From positions 3,223,001-3,287,000 of the forward strand of contig NZ_CP029151.1 of NCBI RefSeq assembly GCF_003095655.1: DNA of 64,000 nt. The letters are read 5' to 3'. Shown one piece after another: positions 34,171 through 43,377 of this stretch. A program made the position numbers and the translations under genes. The stretch's first letter is position 1. Each line of letters opens with the position of its first letter. Source of the DNA: Dokdonia sp. Dokd-P16. Its GTDB lineage: Bacteria; Bacteroidota; Bacteroidia; Flavobacteriales; Flavobacteriaceae. The notes under the pieces were generated by a model that worked only from the letters and a program-made list of their open reading frames with translations, did not search any database and was not told the DNA's origin.

Positions 34171-35007
34171 TTGAAAAAGTCACTACAACGCCTTATACCT
34201 AAACTTATAGGGGCAAAAATTAATAGCATTAGTATTGTAAATCCTGCAGCAGCAGCGCAGCAGTCATTTAATATCTTTTGTACGCCACGCAAAGGCAGGC
34301 CTTTTGGTGAGCAAATCCCATATTTAGAACAACCAAAATTTGAAAAATTAGATTCTGGATCCTGTGAACTTCAATCTTATCGATGGGAAGGTACTGGTAA
34401 AAAGGTTCTTCTCATTCATGGCTGGGAAAGCAATACCTACAGATGGTATAGACTTATAGAAGATCTACAGAAAGAGAATTATGACATCTATGCAATAGAT
34501 GCACCTGCTCATGGATACTCAACTGGAAATTTACTTAACGTCCCAAGATATGCTCAGGCGATAGAAACTGCTATCAATGCTTATAAACCTGATCACATTA
34601 TCGCGCACTCGATAGGTGGTCTTGCTACGGTGTTTCATCAGTTTACTTATAAACCTGAAGGCTTGACATCTGCTGTAATCTTAGGGTCTGCTTCAGAGCT
34701 TCAAGAAATTATGGTGGGCTATAAGGCAATTCTTGGCTTGAATAATAGAACTATGACCGCCTTAGAAAAATTAGTCAAGGAATTATTTGGCTATAATTTT
34801 AAAGAATTTTCTGGAGCTACTTTTGCAAAATCTCTCACCCTACCGGCGTTGATTATTCATGATAAGTATGATAAAATTACGCCTGTCTCTGCTTCACAAA
34901 ATATCCACAAAAACTGGAAAGGGAGCACCTACATTGAAACGGAAGGCTACGGGCACTCCTTATATCAAGAAGAAGTACGTAAGCATATTATAGATTTTTT
35001 AGCTTAA
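34171..35007 (+). CDS. Alpha/beta hydrolase (TTG start)
   Basis: A 278-residue alpha/beta hydrolase. Visible: oxyanion region LLIHGWESNTYRW, nucleophile elbow AHSIGGLA (Ser about 151), acid in HDKYDKITP and histidine in GYGHSLYQ. An N-terminal basic helix precedes the domain. The start is a TTG eight bases after the cupin stop; no in-frame ATG fits the N-terminus. Its last nine bases overlap the converging DinB-family gene. The substrate is unknown. Confidence 0.82.
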   Translation: MKKSLQRLIPKLIGAKINSISIVNPAAAAQQSFNIFCTPRKGRPFGEQIPYLEQPKFEKLDSGSCELQSYRWEGTGKKVLLIHGWESNTYRWYRLIEDLQKENYDIYAIDAPAHGYSTGNLLNVPRYAQAIETAINAYKPDHIIAHSIGGLATVFHQFTYKPEGLTSAVILGSASELQEIMVGYKAILGLNNRTMTALEKLVKELFGYNFKEFSGATFAKSLTLPALIIHDKYDKITPVSASQNIHKNWKGSTYIETEGYGHSLYQEEVRKHIIDFLA

Positions 35008-35556
35008 GTCTTCTATATCCTCAATGTCATCTTGAGAACTTTTAGGACCTTCATTGTGTACATTTAAGTCATAACCCACATAAAAACCTAATGGTTCATC
35101 TATGATTAATTTAACTTGTGAAGCAACTTGACCAGTATGAAATGAAAAATGCTCTACTGCGTGAAGCACAAGTCCTATTCCAGAATAATTGAATCCTTGC
35201 ACTTGTCTTTTATTCAAAAGATTTTCAGGCAATGCATCTTCTATTATTATAGTCGCAGACTGGACTGTAAGCAACAATTTTTGAAGAAGCTCATCTCTCG
35301 TATACCCGTCTTCTGTTGAAAACTCCAACTCACGATCACGCTCATCTGGCTTACCTCCAAGGCCAGATATTATATACTGAGTAAGATTGCCACAGATATG
35401 TAATAGTTGGTTACCAAGTGTATTGAGCGCTTGATTTTGCTTTATCCAAATTTCATCTTCTGAGATTTTGGATAAAGCAATACTAATCATACGCACATTC
35501 TCGTCTAAACGAAAAATAGCATTTTCTTTAAAATCTTCGTGCCAGCTACTTTGCAT
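34999..35556 (-). CDS. DinB-family (four-helix) protein at the end of the his operon
   Basis: A 185-residue DinB/YfiT-like four-helix-bundle protein. The putative metal-binding His residues are visible in LLHICGNLTQY and LVLHAVEHFSFHTGQ. Members are metal-dependent thiol transferases or of unknown activity. It starts one base after hisA ends, so it is in the his transcript, where other flavobacteria usually carry hisF and hisIE. It overlaps the converging hydrolase gene by nine bases. Confidence 0.82.
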   Translation of the reverse strand: MQSSWHEDFKENAIFRLDENVRMISIALSKISEDEIWIKQNQALNTLGNQLLHICGNLTQYIISGLGGKPDERDRELEFSTEDGYTRDELLQKLLLTVQSATIIIEDALPENLLNKRQVQGFNYSGIGLVLHAVEHFSFHTGQVASQVKLIIDEPLGFYVGYDLNVHNEGPKSSQDDIEDIEDLS

Positions 35557-35557
35557 A

Positions 35558-36289
35558 CTACGCCTTTGTTTCTAAAATATAATTCTCTAGCTGCTTTAAT
35601 GAGATTCTGTTCTCATAAATAGCTTTTCCTATAATCGTCCCTTCGCAACCCATTGCCGCAAGCTTAGGAAGCTCATCAAAAGTAGAAATTCCGCCTGATG
35701 CGATTAGTTTCAAATCTGGCGTACTTTTTAATATCTCTTCATATAAGTCAAAACTAGGACCTTCAAGCATACCGTCTTTACTTATATCTGTACAAATAAC
35801 ATAAGACACTCCTTCCTTGTTGTAAGAGTTTATAAACTCTACCACATCATCATCAGACTCTTCAAGCCATCCAGAGATTGCAATTTTTCTATTATGAGCA
35901 TCTGCTCCCAAGATAATTTTATCACTCCCAAATTTTGATAGCCAGCTCTTAAATGTCTCTGGATTTTTTACAGCAATACTTCCTCCTGTAATTTGAGAAG
36001 CTCCACTTTCAAAAGCAATCCTTAAGTCCTCATCTGTTTTCAATCCTCCGCCAAAATCTACTTTTAAACTCGTATGAGAAGCTATTTGTTCCAGAATTTT
36101 ATGATTTACAATATGCTTACTTTTTGCACCATCCAGATCTACAAGATGCAAGTGTGTAATCCCGTGAGCTTCAAATTGCTTTGCAACCTCAAGCGGATTT
36201 TCATTATACACTTTCTTCGTTGCATAATCACCCTTAGAAAGACGTACACAAGCTCCCTCTATGATATCTATTGCAGGTATAATTCTCAT
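35558..36289 (-). CDS. hisA: ProFAR isomerase (HisA)
   Basis: The 243-residue (beta/alpha)8 enzyme isomerising ProFAR to PRFAR in histidine synthesis. Motifs: [18 protein letters not shown] with catalytic Asp8, [41 protein letters not shown] with the second catalytic Asp, LIASGGIST and [10 protein letters not shown]. Its ATG overlaps the hisH stop by four bases. The phosphate-binding loops are intact. Confidence 0.96.
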   Translation of the reverse strand: MRIIPAIDIIEGACVRLSKGDYATKKVYNENPLEVAKQFEAHGITHLHLVDLDGAKSKHIVNHKILEQIASHTSLKVDFGGGLKTDEDLRIAFESGASQITGGSIAVKNPETFKSWLSKFGSDKIILGADAHNRKIAISGWLEESDDDVVEFINSYNKEGVSYVICTDISKDGMLEGPSFDLYEEILKSTPDLKLIASGGISTFDELPKLAAMGCEGTIIGKAIYENRISLKQLENYILETKA

Positions 36290-36867
36290 AATTCTAAAAA
36301 GTTTTTAAGTATTTGTTCTCCCACACTACTAGATTTTTCTGGGTGAAACTGTGTTCCATAAAAATTATCTTTTGTAAAAGCACTTCCGTAAGGAATTCCA
36401 TAAGAGGTGGTTGCTATGGTTTCGGTGGTTACTGGAGCATAAAAACTATGCACCATATAAATAAATGATCCATCCTCTACTCCTTTAAATAATGGAGATT
36501 TAAGATCTGTGATCTTGTTCCACTGTATTTGTGGGACTTTTACGCTTTCGCGAAAGCGTAACACATCTACATCAAAGATTCCTAGCCCTTCTGTATTACC
36601 TTCTTCAGAACGGTTACACATAAGTTGCATCCCAAGACAGATTCCTAAAACAGGTTGCTTTAAGGTAGGAATCACTTTATCAAGACCTGTTTCTCTCAGT
36701 TTTGACATGGCACTACTCGCCTCGCCTACTCCTGGAAAAATCACCTTATCTGCCAAACGAATTTCTTCTTCATCATTGCTTAAAGTGGCTTCAAATCCTA
36801 AGCGCTCTATCGCAAATTTTATGCTCTGTATATTACCAGCGCCGTAATTAATTATTACTATTTTCAT
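36286..36867 (-). CDS. hisH: Imidazole glycerol phosphate synthase, glutaminase subunit
   Basis: A 193-residue class I glutamine amidotransferase that feeds ammonia to HisF. The triad is complete: Cys in [10 protein letters not shown] (about 77) and His-Glu in [11 protein letters not shown]-terminal [15 protein letters not shown] is typical. Its partner HisF is not in this window. The iterated palindrome lies at about residues 104-109 and encodes LRFRESV. Confidence 0.95.
   Translation of the reverse strand: MKIVIINYGAGNIQSIKFAIERLGFEATLSNDEEEIRLADKVIFPGVGEASSAMSKLRETGLDKVIPTLKQPVLGICLGMQLMCNRSEEGNTEGLGIFDVDVLRFRESVKVPQIQWNKITDLKSPLFKGVEDGSFIYMVHSFYAPVTTETIATTSYGIPYGSAFTKDNFYGTQFHPEKSSSVGEQILKNFLEL
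36541..36560. repeat. Iterated palindrome, full form, inside hisH
   Basis: TACGCTTTCGCGAAAGCGTA in coding sequence, read as RFRES. Confidence 0.95.
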
Positions 36868-38003
36868 TACAGCATACCTTTTGTGGATGGTAAAATCATC
36901 TTATCTGCATCTCTCTTTACAGCTACTTTAATAGCCTTTGCAAATGCTTTAAAGATGGCTTCTATTTTGTGGTGCTCGTTTGTTCCTTCGGCTTTGATAT
37001 TAAGGTTTGCCTTTGCACCATCTGTAAACGATTTAAAGAAGTGATAAAACATTTCTGTAGGCATTTTACCTATCATCTCACGATTAAAATCTGCTTCCCA
37101 AACTAGCCAGTTTCTTCCTCCAAAGTCTATAGCAACTTGCGCAAGACAATCGTCCATAGGCAAGCAAAAACCGTAACGTTCTATTCCTAATTTATTTCCT
37201 AAAGCGATGGCAAACACTTCTCCAAGGGCAATTGCTGTGTCTTCAATAGTGTGGTGTTCATCTACTTCTAGGTCTCCTTTTACTTGGATATCTAAATCCA
37301 TTTGCCCATGACGAGCAATTTGATCCAGCATATGGTCAAAGAATGAAAGCCCAGTATCAATATTTGATTTACCAGTACCATCTAGATTAAGTGTGATGTT
37401 TATGTCTGTCTCGTTTGTTTTTCGCGAAAGCGTAGCAACACGTCTTTCTAACTTAAGAAACTCATAAATCTTTTGCCAATCATTAGTCTCTAAGGCAATA
37501 TCTTTATTTAAATCATCTTGTGAGATAGTGATTTCTCCCGTACCAAGATTAGTATCATCATTAATAAATATCCCTTTTGCTCCTAAGTTTATTGCTAGTT
37601 GCATATCTGTAAGGCGGTCACCTATTACAAAAGAGTTAGCAAGATCATACTCCTCAGAAAAGTATTGAGTTAATAAACCTGTTCCAGGTTTTCTAGTGTT
37701 TTTATTTTCGTGCGGAAATGTTCTGTCTAAAAACACATTATCAAAAACAACTCCTTCGTTTTCAAAAGACTTCATTATAAAATTATGCACTGGCCAGAAT
37801 GTATCTTCTGGAAATGATTCTGTACCTAAACCATCTTGATTTGTAATCATCACAAGCTCATAATCGAGCTCCTGCGCAATCTTACCTAACCAAGTAAAAC
37901 ACTTAGGGTAGAATATCATTTTTTCAAACGCATCGATTTGTTCATCTACCGTTTCTTTAATCATTGTACCATCACGGTCTATAAAAAGGACTTTTTTAGC
38001 CAT
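36867..38003 (-). CDS. hisB: Bifunctional histidinol phosphatase / IGP dehydratase
   Basis: A 378-residue fusion. The N-terminal HAD phosphatase (1-~165) has [11 protein letters not shown] with the nucleophile Asp, [10 protein letters not shown] and [13 protein letters not shown]. The C-terminal IGP dehydratase (~195-378) has the manganese-binding [28 protein letters not shown] and [16 protein letters not shown]. It catalyses two non-consecutive steps of histidine synthesis. A one-sided palindrome sits in the interdomain linker ([10 protein letters not shown]). It is joined to hisC and hisH by one-base overlaps. Confidence 0.96.
   Translation of the reverse strand: MAKKVLFIDRDGTMIKETVDEQIDAFEKMIFYPKCFTWLGKIAQELDYELVMITNQDGLGTESFPEDTFWPVHNFIMKSFENEGVVFDNVFLDRTFPHENKNTRKPGTGLLTQYFSEEYDLANSFVIGDRLTDMQLAINLGAKGIFINDDTNLGTGEITISQDDLNKDIALETNDWQKIYEFLKLERRVATLSRKTNETDINITLNLDGTGKSNIDTGLSFFDHMLDQIARHGQMDLDIQVKGDLEVDEHHTIEDTAIALGEVFAIALGNKLGIERYGFCLPMDDCLAQVAIDFGGRNWLVWEADFNREMIGKMPTEMFYHFFKSFTDGAKANLNIKAEGTNEHHKIEAIFKAFAKAIKVAVKRDADKMILPSTKGML
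37419..37431. repeat. Iterated palindrome, one-sided variant, in the hisB linker
   Basis: TTTTCGCGAAAGC, followed by GTAGC; read as LSRK between the two HisB domains. Confidence 0.88.
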
Positions 38004-39052
38004 TATTCTAATGTATTTAATGCGTTTATAAGTTGTGTGTTTTCTACTGTAGTTCCCACTGTAAAACGTAGTGTATTCTCACACAAAGGTTGTGTGCTTC
38101 TGTTACGTACAACAATCCCAAGAGCTATAAGTTGCTTGTAACGCTCGTTTGCATCATCTACTCTTGCTAGAATAAAGTTTGCGTCAGATGGAAAAATCTC
38201 TTTAACAAATGGTACTTCTTGTAAGACTTTTGATAAAGCCGCTCTGTTCTCTAAAAGCGTATTTATCTCTGTATCTATAGTTTCTGTTTGCATCAACCTA
38301 TTATAAGCTCTCTCTTGTGTAAGAGCGTTTACATTATAAGGAGGTTTGATTTTATTTAATACAGTAATAATCTCATCACTTGCAATGCACAAGCCTAAAC
38401 GTATACCTGCAAGGCCATACGCCTTAGATAGTGTTTGCGTGATTATTAAATTAGGATATTGAGATAATTGTTTTGACCAACTTTCTGTAGTTGCAAAATC
38501 TATGTATGCTTCATCAAGAATTACTAGACCTTTAAAAGTTTCTAAAATCTCAATAATAGGAGCTGCATCAATCACGTTACCTGTTGGATTATTAGGCGAG
38601 CAAATAAAAATGAGCTTTGTATGCTCATTTATGGCAGCCAAAATACCCGCGGTATTAAGTTGGAAATCTTGATTAAGTAAGACTTCCGTATTTTTAATAT
38701 CATTAGTTCCAGCAAGCACCTTGTACATTCCATATGTAGGTGGCACAGTGATGATTTCATCCTTACCAGGAATACAAAATGTTCTAAATATAAGGTCAAG
38801 CACTTCATCACTACCGTTACCCAATAACAACTGGCTCTCAGAAATATTGCGCTGTGCAGCTATAAGACTTTTTAAAGTGCGCTGCTGCGGATCTGGATAT
38901 CTATTTACACCATTTTCAAATGGATTTTCATTTGCATCAAGAAATATCATTTCCTTATCAAAATCTGTAAACTCATCTCTAGCAGAGCTATAAGCTTGCA
39001 TGCTTGCCACGTTAGGACGGACGAGACTAGAGATACTAAAGGTTTTATTCAT
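38003..39052 (-). CDS. hisC: Histidinol-phosphate aminotransferase
   Basis: A 349-residue PLP enzyme of fold type I, converting imidazole acetol phosphate to histidinol phosphate. Seen: [56 protein letters not shown] and the PLP lysine in [16 protein letters not shown], with C-terminal [10 protein letters not shown]. Part of the his operon; 16 bases downstream of hisD and overlapping hisB by one base. Confidence 0.95.
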   Translation of the reverse strand: MNKTFSISSLVRPNVASMQAYSSARDEFTDFDKEMIFLDANENPFENGVNRYPDPQQRTLKSLIAAQRNISESQLLLGNGSDEVLDLIFRTFCIPGKDEIITVPPTYGMYKVLAGTNDIKNTEVLLNQDFQLNTAGILAAINEHTKLIFICSPNNPTGNVIDAAPIIEILETFKGLVILDEAYIDFATTESWSKQLSQYPNLIITQTLSKAYGLAGIRLGLCIASDEIITVLNKIKPPYNVNALTQERAYNRLMQTETIDTEINTLLENRAALSKVLQEVPFVKEIFPSDANFILARVDDANERYKQLIALGIVVRNRSTQPLCENTLRFTVGTTVENTQLINALNTLE

Positions 39053-39067
39053 ACTAAAAGGTGTAGC

Positions 39068-40351
39068 TTATTGTAATTTTTTAAGTCTAAGAGTTACTGC
39101 ATTTCTATGTGCATCAAGTCCTTCTGCAGCAGCCATAAGCTCAATAGCTGGACCTATATTTTGAATCCCTTTTGGTGATATTTTTTGAAAAGTCATAGAC
39201 TTCATAAAACTATCAAGATTTACGCCGCTGTATTGTTTTGCATAACCATTAGTAGGTAGCGTGTGATTTGTTCCAGATGCATAATCTCCAGCACTCTCAG
39301 GCGTATAATTACCTATAAATACAGATCCTGCATTCATGATATTATCCACATAAAAGTCTTCGTTTTCCATGCAAACAATAAAATGCTCTGGGCCATACTC
39401 ATCAATTAATGCTAAAGCGGTTTCATCGTTTTCAACATATATCAGTTTACTGTTTTCGATGGCTTTTTCTGCAATATGCTTTCGCGAAAGCGTACTCATC
39501 TGCATTTCTACTTCTTTTTCAACATCGTCAATGAGTTTACGAGAAGTTGCCACTAAAATAACTTGACTATCAACACCGTGCTCTGCCTGGCTTAATAAAT
39601 CTGACGCTACAAAACTCGCATCTGCCGAATCATCTGCCACCACTAATAACTCTGAAGGTCCAGCAGGCATATCGATTGCTACACCATGCTTTGTTGCTAT
39701 TTGTTTTGCAACTGTGACAAACTGATTTCCTGGACCAAATATTTTATATACTTGAGGCACCGTCGCTGTTCCAAAAGTCATCGCAGCAATCGCCTGGATA
39801 CCTCCTACTTTAAAAATTTTAGTAACTCCGCTCAGCTTTGCGGTGTATAAAATTGCAGGATTTACATTTCCATTTTTATCCGGAGGTGTACAAAGTACAA
39901 TTTCTTTACAACCGGCAATATTTGCAGGAGTAGCAAGCATCAATATTGTCGAAAATAATGGCGCTGTTCCTCCTGGAATATAAAGTCCTACTCTTTGAAT
40001 AGGTCGTTTTTCTTGCCAGCAATCTACTCCATCTGTTGTAGTAACTGCTACTCTAGAAGTCTTTTGAGCTGTATGAAAACGTTCAATATTTCCTTTTGCT
40101 AGCTGTATCGCCTCTTTTAATTCTATAGATAACGAATTTTCAGCATCTCGTATTTCATGATCAGATACAGTGATAGTATCTAGCGTAACATTATCAAAAA
40201 TGGACGTGTATTTTGCAACCGCCTCATCTCCCTTTAACTTTACCTCTTTGAAGATATCGTTTACTGTAGCCTCGATATCATCTACTGTTTGAGTAGGTCT
40301 TTTAAGGATTTTCTCCCACTCACTTCTTTCTGGATTATAGATCTTATTCAT
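39068..40351 (-). CDS. hisD: Histidinol dehydrogenase
   Basis: A 427-residue zinc- and NAD-dependent enzyme for the last two oxidations to histidine. Motifs: RVGLYIPGGTAPLFSTILM, KIFGPGNQFVTVAKQ, IDMPAGPSELLVVAD, LLSQAEHGVDSQ with zinc ligands, the PEHFIV catalytic motif and SAGDYASGTNHTLPT. The iterated palindrome lies in the helix after SQVILVATSRKLID, encoding MSTLSRKHI. It is separated from hisG by 12 bases. Confidence 0.96.
   Translation of the reverse strand: MNKIYNPERSEWEKILKRPTQTVDDIEATVNDIFKEVKLKGDEAVAKYTSIFDNVTLDTITVSDHEIRDAENSLSIELKEAIQLAKGNIERFHTAQKTSRVAVTTTDGVDCWQEKRPIQRVGLYIPGGTAPLFSTILMLATPANIAGCKEIVLCTPPDKNGNVNPAILYTAKLSGVTKIFKVGGIQAIAAMTFGTATVPQVYKIFGPGNQFVTVAKQIATKHGVAIDMPAGPSELLVVADDSADASFVASDLLSQAEHGVDSQVILVATSRKLIDDVEKEVEMQMSTLSRKHIAEKAIENSKLIYVENDETALALIDEYGPEHFIVCMENEDFYVDNIMNAGSVFIGNYTPESAGDYASGTNHTLPTNGYAKQYSGVNLDSFMKSMTFQKISPKGIQNIGPAIELMAAAEGLDAHRNAVTLRLKKLQ
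39478..39491. repeat. Iterated palindrome inside hisD
   Basis: Exact core, flanked AT/GT, read as TLSRKH. Confidence 0.93.
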
Positions 40352-40363
40352 AGCAAAATAAAT

Positions 40364-41224
40364 TTATAGTACCATTTTTTCAATAGGACACACTAAAATA
40401 CCTTCGGCTCCAGCAGATTTTAAATTATCTATAACATCCCAAAAACTATTTTTATCAATTACTGAGTGTACACTACTCCAATCCTTTTCGGCTAGAGGTA
40501 AAACAGTAGGGCTTCTCATTCCAGGAAGCATCGCTATAACATCATCTAGCTTATTGTTAGGAACATTCATAAGTACATACTTACTACGCTCACCTGTAAG
40601 AACAGCTCTAATGCGAAACTTAAGCGTATCAAGAATAGCTTCTCTTTCTTTTGTAATGGTAGGAGAAACTGTCAATACTGCTTCTGAAGTAAGCATTTGC
40701 TCTACTTCTTTAAGGTTATTTTTAAATAATGTGCTACCACTAGAAACGATATCACAAACAGCATCTGCAAGTCCTATACTTGGTGCGATTTCTACAGATC
40801 CATTAATAATGTGTAACTCTGCTTTAACACCCTTACTATCAAGATATTCTTTTACGGTGTTAGGATAAGAAGTTGCAATGCGCTTACCTTCAAAGTCCTT
40901 AACAGAATTGTATTTCTGTCCTTTAGGAATAGCAAGTGAAACTTTACACTTCGAAAAACCTAATCTCTCTACTATGGCTAAATCCTTACCTTTTTCAATT
41001 AAAGTGTTTTCACCTAAGATTGCGATATCTACGACACCATCTCTTAAGTATTGAGGTATATCACCATTCCGTAAATAAAGTACTTCTAATGGAAAATTTC
41101 TAGCAGTTGCTTTGAGTTGGTCTTTACCATTATCAATAGAGACACCACAATTTTTTAATAATTGTAATGATTCTTCATTAAGGCGTCCAGATTTTTGAAT
41201 AGCAATTCTAATTTTTTGACTCAT
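40364..41224 (-). CDS. hisG: ATP phosphoribosyltransferase, long form
   Basis: A 286-residue long-form HisG, the first and feedback-controlled enzyme of histidine synthesis. The catalytic part starts KIRIAIQKSGRLNEES and includes DIAILGENTLIEKG, GKRIATSYPNTV and the PRPP-binding ADAVCDIVSSGSTLFKNNL. The C-terminal ~75 residues (YVLMNVPNNKLDDVIAMLPG) are the histidine-binding regulatory domain, so no HisZ is needed. First structural gene of the operon, about 90 bases after the leader peptide stop. Confidence 0.95.
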   Translation of the reverse strand: MSQKIRIAIQKSGRLNEESLQLLKNCGVSIDNGKDQLKATARNFPLEVLYLRNGDIPQYLRDGVVDIAILGENTLIEKGKDLAIVERLGFSKCKVSLAIPKGQKYNSVKDFEGKRIATSYPNTVKEYLDSKGVKAELHIINGSVEIAPSIGLADAVCDIVSSGSTLFKNNLKEVEQMLTSEAVLTVSPTITKEREAILDTLKFRIRAVLTGERSKYVLMNVPNNKLDDVIAMLPGMRSPTVLPLAEKDWSSVHSVIDKNSFWDVIDNLKSAGAEGILVCPIEKMVL

Positions 41225-41256
41225 GATAATTTTTTAATGTCCAAATTACTCAAAAG

Positions 41257-41290
41257 AAAAAACCCGCTTGAGTAATTCAAACGGGTTTTT
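41257..41290 (-). terminator. Attenuator terminator of the his operon
   Basis: On the minus strand AAACCCGTTTGA, loop ATTAC, TCAAGCGGGTTT, followed by six Ts. It lies between the leader peptide and hisG. The leader segment UCAAGCG overlapping the last peptide codons can pair with CGUUUGA of the 5' arm, which would be the antiterminator. Confidence 0.88.
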
Positions 41291-41313
41291 AATATGAAAT
41301 ATATACATACTCT

Positions 41314-41370
41314 TTACCTCGCTTGAGCGATGATTGAAGTATGATGGTGATGTGTATTGTTATTAATCAT
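41314..41370 (-). CDS. hisL: Histidine operon leader peptide
   Basis: An 18-residue peptide, MINNNTHHHHTSIIAQAR, with four consecutive His codons, located between the his promoter and the attenuator hairpin. Its role by analogy with other his operons is to sense charged tRNA-His. A stalled ribosome frees the Gln-Ala-Arg codon region to form the antiterminator; a ribosome reaching the stop masks it and lets the terminator fold. The ATG lies seven bases after the promoter's TTTG, so the message is leaderless or nearly so. Confidence 0.9.
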   Translation of the reverse strand: MINNNTHHHHTSIIAQAR

Positions 41371-41377
41371 TGTGGTA

Positions 41378-41407
41378 CAAATTTAAGAAGTTCTTTGTTA
41401 AAAACAA
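41378..41407 (-). promoter_or_regulatory. Promoter of the his operon
   Basis: On the minus strand a TTG box (41405-41407), 19 bases, then TAAATTTG (41378-41385): a complete match to the Bacteroidetes TTG/TAnnTTTG consensus at the right spacing. It drives the leader peptide and hisGDCBHA-dinB. Confidence 0.75.
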
Positions 41408-41453
41408 GTGGATAACCTGATTTAATTAATTCTTAACATTGATAACTTTTCTG

Positions 41454-41461
41454 TAACTTTG
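41454..41461 (+). promoter_or_regulatory. Promoter -7 element (TAACTTTG) of the OmpA-like gene
   Basis: Matches TAnnTTTG, 44 bases before the ATG; divergent from the his promoter. Confidence 0.45.
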
Positions 41462-41505
41462 AAGATAGTGCTATTACCTATAATAGTGCTCGCTTAGCAT
41501 AATCG

Positions 41506-42216
41506 ATGAAGGGATTTTTTGGGGCATTCTTCGTTTTTTTACTATGGACTTCTGGCTGTATTTACTTTGTAAGTACAAGAGAGGCTACTAGTGACAGTGC
41601 CGTACAACAAATTGTTGAGGAGAAAGATAATTCAGAAAAAAGTATCCTCAATCCAAAAGACCAACAATCACCTCCCCGAGAAGTTTCTAAAACTAGGTCG
41701 ACAAAGACTCGTTTTGCTCCAGATAGTTTAGATTTATATGGAATTGAACATGAGACCTCTTCCCTACTTGCAGAAGAAATTCAAAAATCTATTGCAATTA
41801 GTGATACTATAGATATTACAAAAGATGAGCCTGCGTTAGAATTTGAAAAGGAACTTAACTCATTTATGGGCCCTTCTTTTTCTAGCAATATCTTTTACCC
41901 TCGTTATAACAATACAGATCTTATACTTGATAAGGAATTAGTTGAATATGCGACAGAGCTTAGACAACTATTGAAAGAGAATCCTGATAAAAAGGTTACC
42001 ATACTAGGCCACACTGATAATGTAGGAAGCAGTAAGGATAATTTTAATCAAGGACTTAAAATGTCTCGACAAGTAAAATGGTATCTCACGGCAAGAAGAG
42101 GAATACCTAGGCGTAAGATAACAGCAACATCCCGAGGTGAAGAAGAACCAATAGCAAATAATGAGACACTCTCTGGCAGACAAGAGAATAATAGAATAGA
42201 AATTATAGTAGATTAA
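41506..42216 (+). CDS. OmpA-family peptidoglycan-binding protein
   Basis: A 236-residue envelope protein. One N-terminal hydrophobic segment (FFGAFFVFLLWTSGCIYFV) acts as a signal or anchor. A disordered linker follows, then a C-terminal OmpA domain (about 125-236). The domain shows ELRQLLKENPDKKVTILGHTDNVGS, MSRQVKWYLTARRGIP and GRQENNRIEI with the diaminopimelate-binding Asp and Arg. Two bases separate it from the HhH-domain gene, with which it forms an operon. Confidence 0.87.
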   Translation: MKGFFGAFFVFLLWTSGCIYFVSTREATSDSAVQQIVEEKDNSEKSILNPKDQQSPPREVSKTRSTKTRFAPDSLDLYGIEHETSSLLAEEIQKSIAISDTIDITKDEPALEFEKELNSFMGPSFSSNIFYPRYNNTDLILDKELVEYATELRQLLKENPDKKVTILGHTDNVGSSKDNFNQGLKMSRQVKWYLTARRGIPRRKITATSRGEEEPIANNETLSGRQENNRIEIIVD

Positions 42217-42217
42217 T

Positions 42218-42841
42218 ATGAGTGTATCACAAGAGGCTATATCAATACCAGTTGCATACATAGAGACATTTGTAATGACTCTTGTTGCCTTTTTAATTGG
42301 TTATATAGGTTCGCATTTATACAGTAAAATTGTTCTTAAGAAGAAACTTGCAACTCAAAGTGATACTATAAAAAACCTAAAAGAGACTATTGATAATCTG
42401 CAAGACGAACTAGACCGCAAGGCAGATGGTGTTTTTAGAAAAGATAGAATGGATGAAGAGTTTGATCATCTCAAGGTGAGAAATCGAGCCTTTTCTCAAG
42501 AAGTTATTTCTGAGAAATTAGTAGAGAAAGATTATACAGACCTAATTAATTTTGAAAGAATAGGTAAAGCTTCAGTTTCTGATAAAAATGAACTTCAACA
42601 AATTATAGGTATAGGACCTTACACTGAAGCAAAATTAAATGAGTTAGGCATTTACACTTTTGATCAAATAAGTAGATTGACCAAAGAAGATATTGAAATT
42701 ATAACTAAGCTTATTAAATTTTTTCCAGATAGAATTAAAAATGATCGATGGGTAGCCAAAGCAATCAGGCTCAAAGAACAATTACTGGAAGATACTCAAG
42801 ATCCAAAAAAAAAGATGAAGCATAAAAAAACCACCTATTAG
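42218..42841 (+). CDS. Membrane-anchored helix-hairpin-helix protein
   Basis: A 207-residue protein with one N-terminal transmembrane segment (FVMTLVAFLIGYIGSHLY) and a coiled coil (about 45-75). A helix-hairpin-helix motif (LQQIIGIGPYTEAKLNELGIYTFDQIS, about residues 127-153, given here in parts: IGIGPYTEAKL, LGIYTFDQI) resembles those of radixin-like/NADH-dehydrogenase-associated HhH proteins. Function is unknown; the pairing with an OmpA gene recurs in flavobacteria. The stop codon lies inside the terminator stem. Confidence 0.75.
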   Translation: MSVSQEAISIPVAYIETFVMTLVAFLIGYIGSHLYSKIVLKKKLATQSDTIKNLKETIDNLQDELDRKADGVFRKDRMDEEFDHLKVRNRAFSQEVISEKLVEKDYTDLINFERIGKASVSDKNELQQIIGIGPYTEAKLNELGIYTFDQISRLTKEDIEIITKLIKFFPDRIKNDRWVAKAIRLKEQLLEDTQDPKKKMKHKKTTY

Positions 42842-42852
42842 GTGGTTTTTTT
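42825..42852. terminator. Terminator overlapping the HhH gene stop
   Basis: Stem AAACCACCT/AGGTGGTTT with A-run before and T-run after; can work for both converging genes. Confidence 0.88.
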
Positions 42853-42875
42853 ATAAGTACTATTGATGTCTAGAC

Positions 42876-43325
42876 TTAATTAATCTTAACTCCAGATTCA
42901 TTAAACTCAATATCCATATTCTTTCCTTTTCTCTTAAACTCTACATCGTAAAACAATCCTTTTTCGGCGCTTTGAACGCGTTCTATTTCTGTTATTTCTT
43001 CGTCTGAGTAATTATCATCTATCGCTTTTTGAACAACTTTAGGCAGGTCATCTTTCTCTATACTTACCTCTGTCTCGATCCATGAACCGTTAGGACTAAA
43101 GTCTGCTCTGTGACGTACTCCATCTATTCTAAACCTAGATTCATAGTTCCCATTTGAATCAACGTGCCAGTCTGGATCATTCTCTCCTGGATATTTTGCT
43201 TGAAACGTTTTCTTTACTGCTTCAGGTGCATAACCCTTTTCGCTATTTTGACTTTCTACGTTTTGACCACAGCTTATAGCAATTATGAATCCAAACAAGA
43301 AAAGTATTTTCTGATATCTATACAT
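42876..43325 (-). CDS. PepSY-like lipoprotein
   Basis: A 149-residue lipoprotein, signal MYRYQKILFLFGFIIAISC (Cys19), carrying two PepSY-like (PF11396-type) units: VKKTFQAKYPGENDPDWHVDS/RADFSPNGSWIETE and VVQKAIDDNYSDEEITEIER/YDVEFKRKGKNMDIEF. Such proteins bind metal or proteins in the periplasm; the role is unknown. I start at the ATG at 43325: the upstream in-frame codons fall in a hairpin. Oddly, this hairpin's T-run abuts the ATG. Confidence 0.77.
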   Translation of the reverse strand: MYRYQKILFLFGFIIAISCGQNVESQNSEKGYAPEAVKKTFQAKYPGENDPDWHVDSNGNYESRFRIDGVRHRADFSPNGSWIETEVSIEKDDLPKVVQKAIDDNYSDEEITEIERVQSAEKGLFYDVEFKRKGKNMDIEFNESGVKIN

Positions 43326-43373
43326 AAAAAAATCTTTACAATCCACACGTGAATTCGCGTGGACTGTAAAGAT
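43326..43373 (-). terminator. Strand-specific long hairpin with T-run directly before a start codon
   Basis: An 18-base stem (43332-43349 with 43356-43373), loop of six, followed by seven Ts and then the ATG at 43325. The two non-Watson-Crick positions are G-U pairs only in minus-strand RNA (A-C in the other strand). So the structure was kept for the minus-strand transcript, downstream of the prohibitin-like gene. Confidence 0.82.
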
Positions 43374-43377
43374 ATAA

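Noticed and set aside
41506-42216. Lipoprotein call for the OmpA-like protein (SGC near residue 18)
   Set aside because: The hydrophobic stretch continues past the Cys, fitting a membrane anchor as well; left as signal or anchor.
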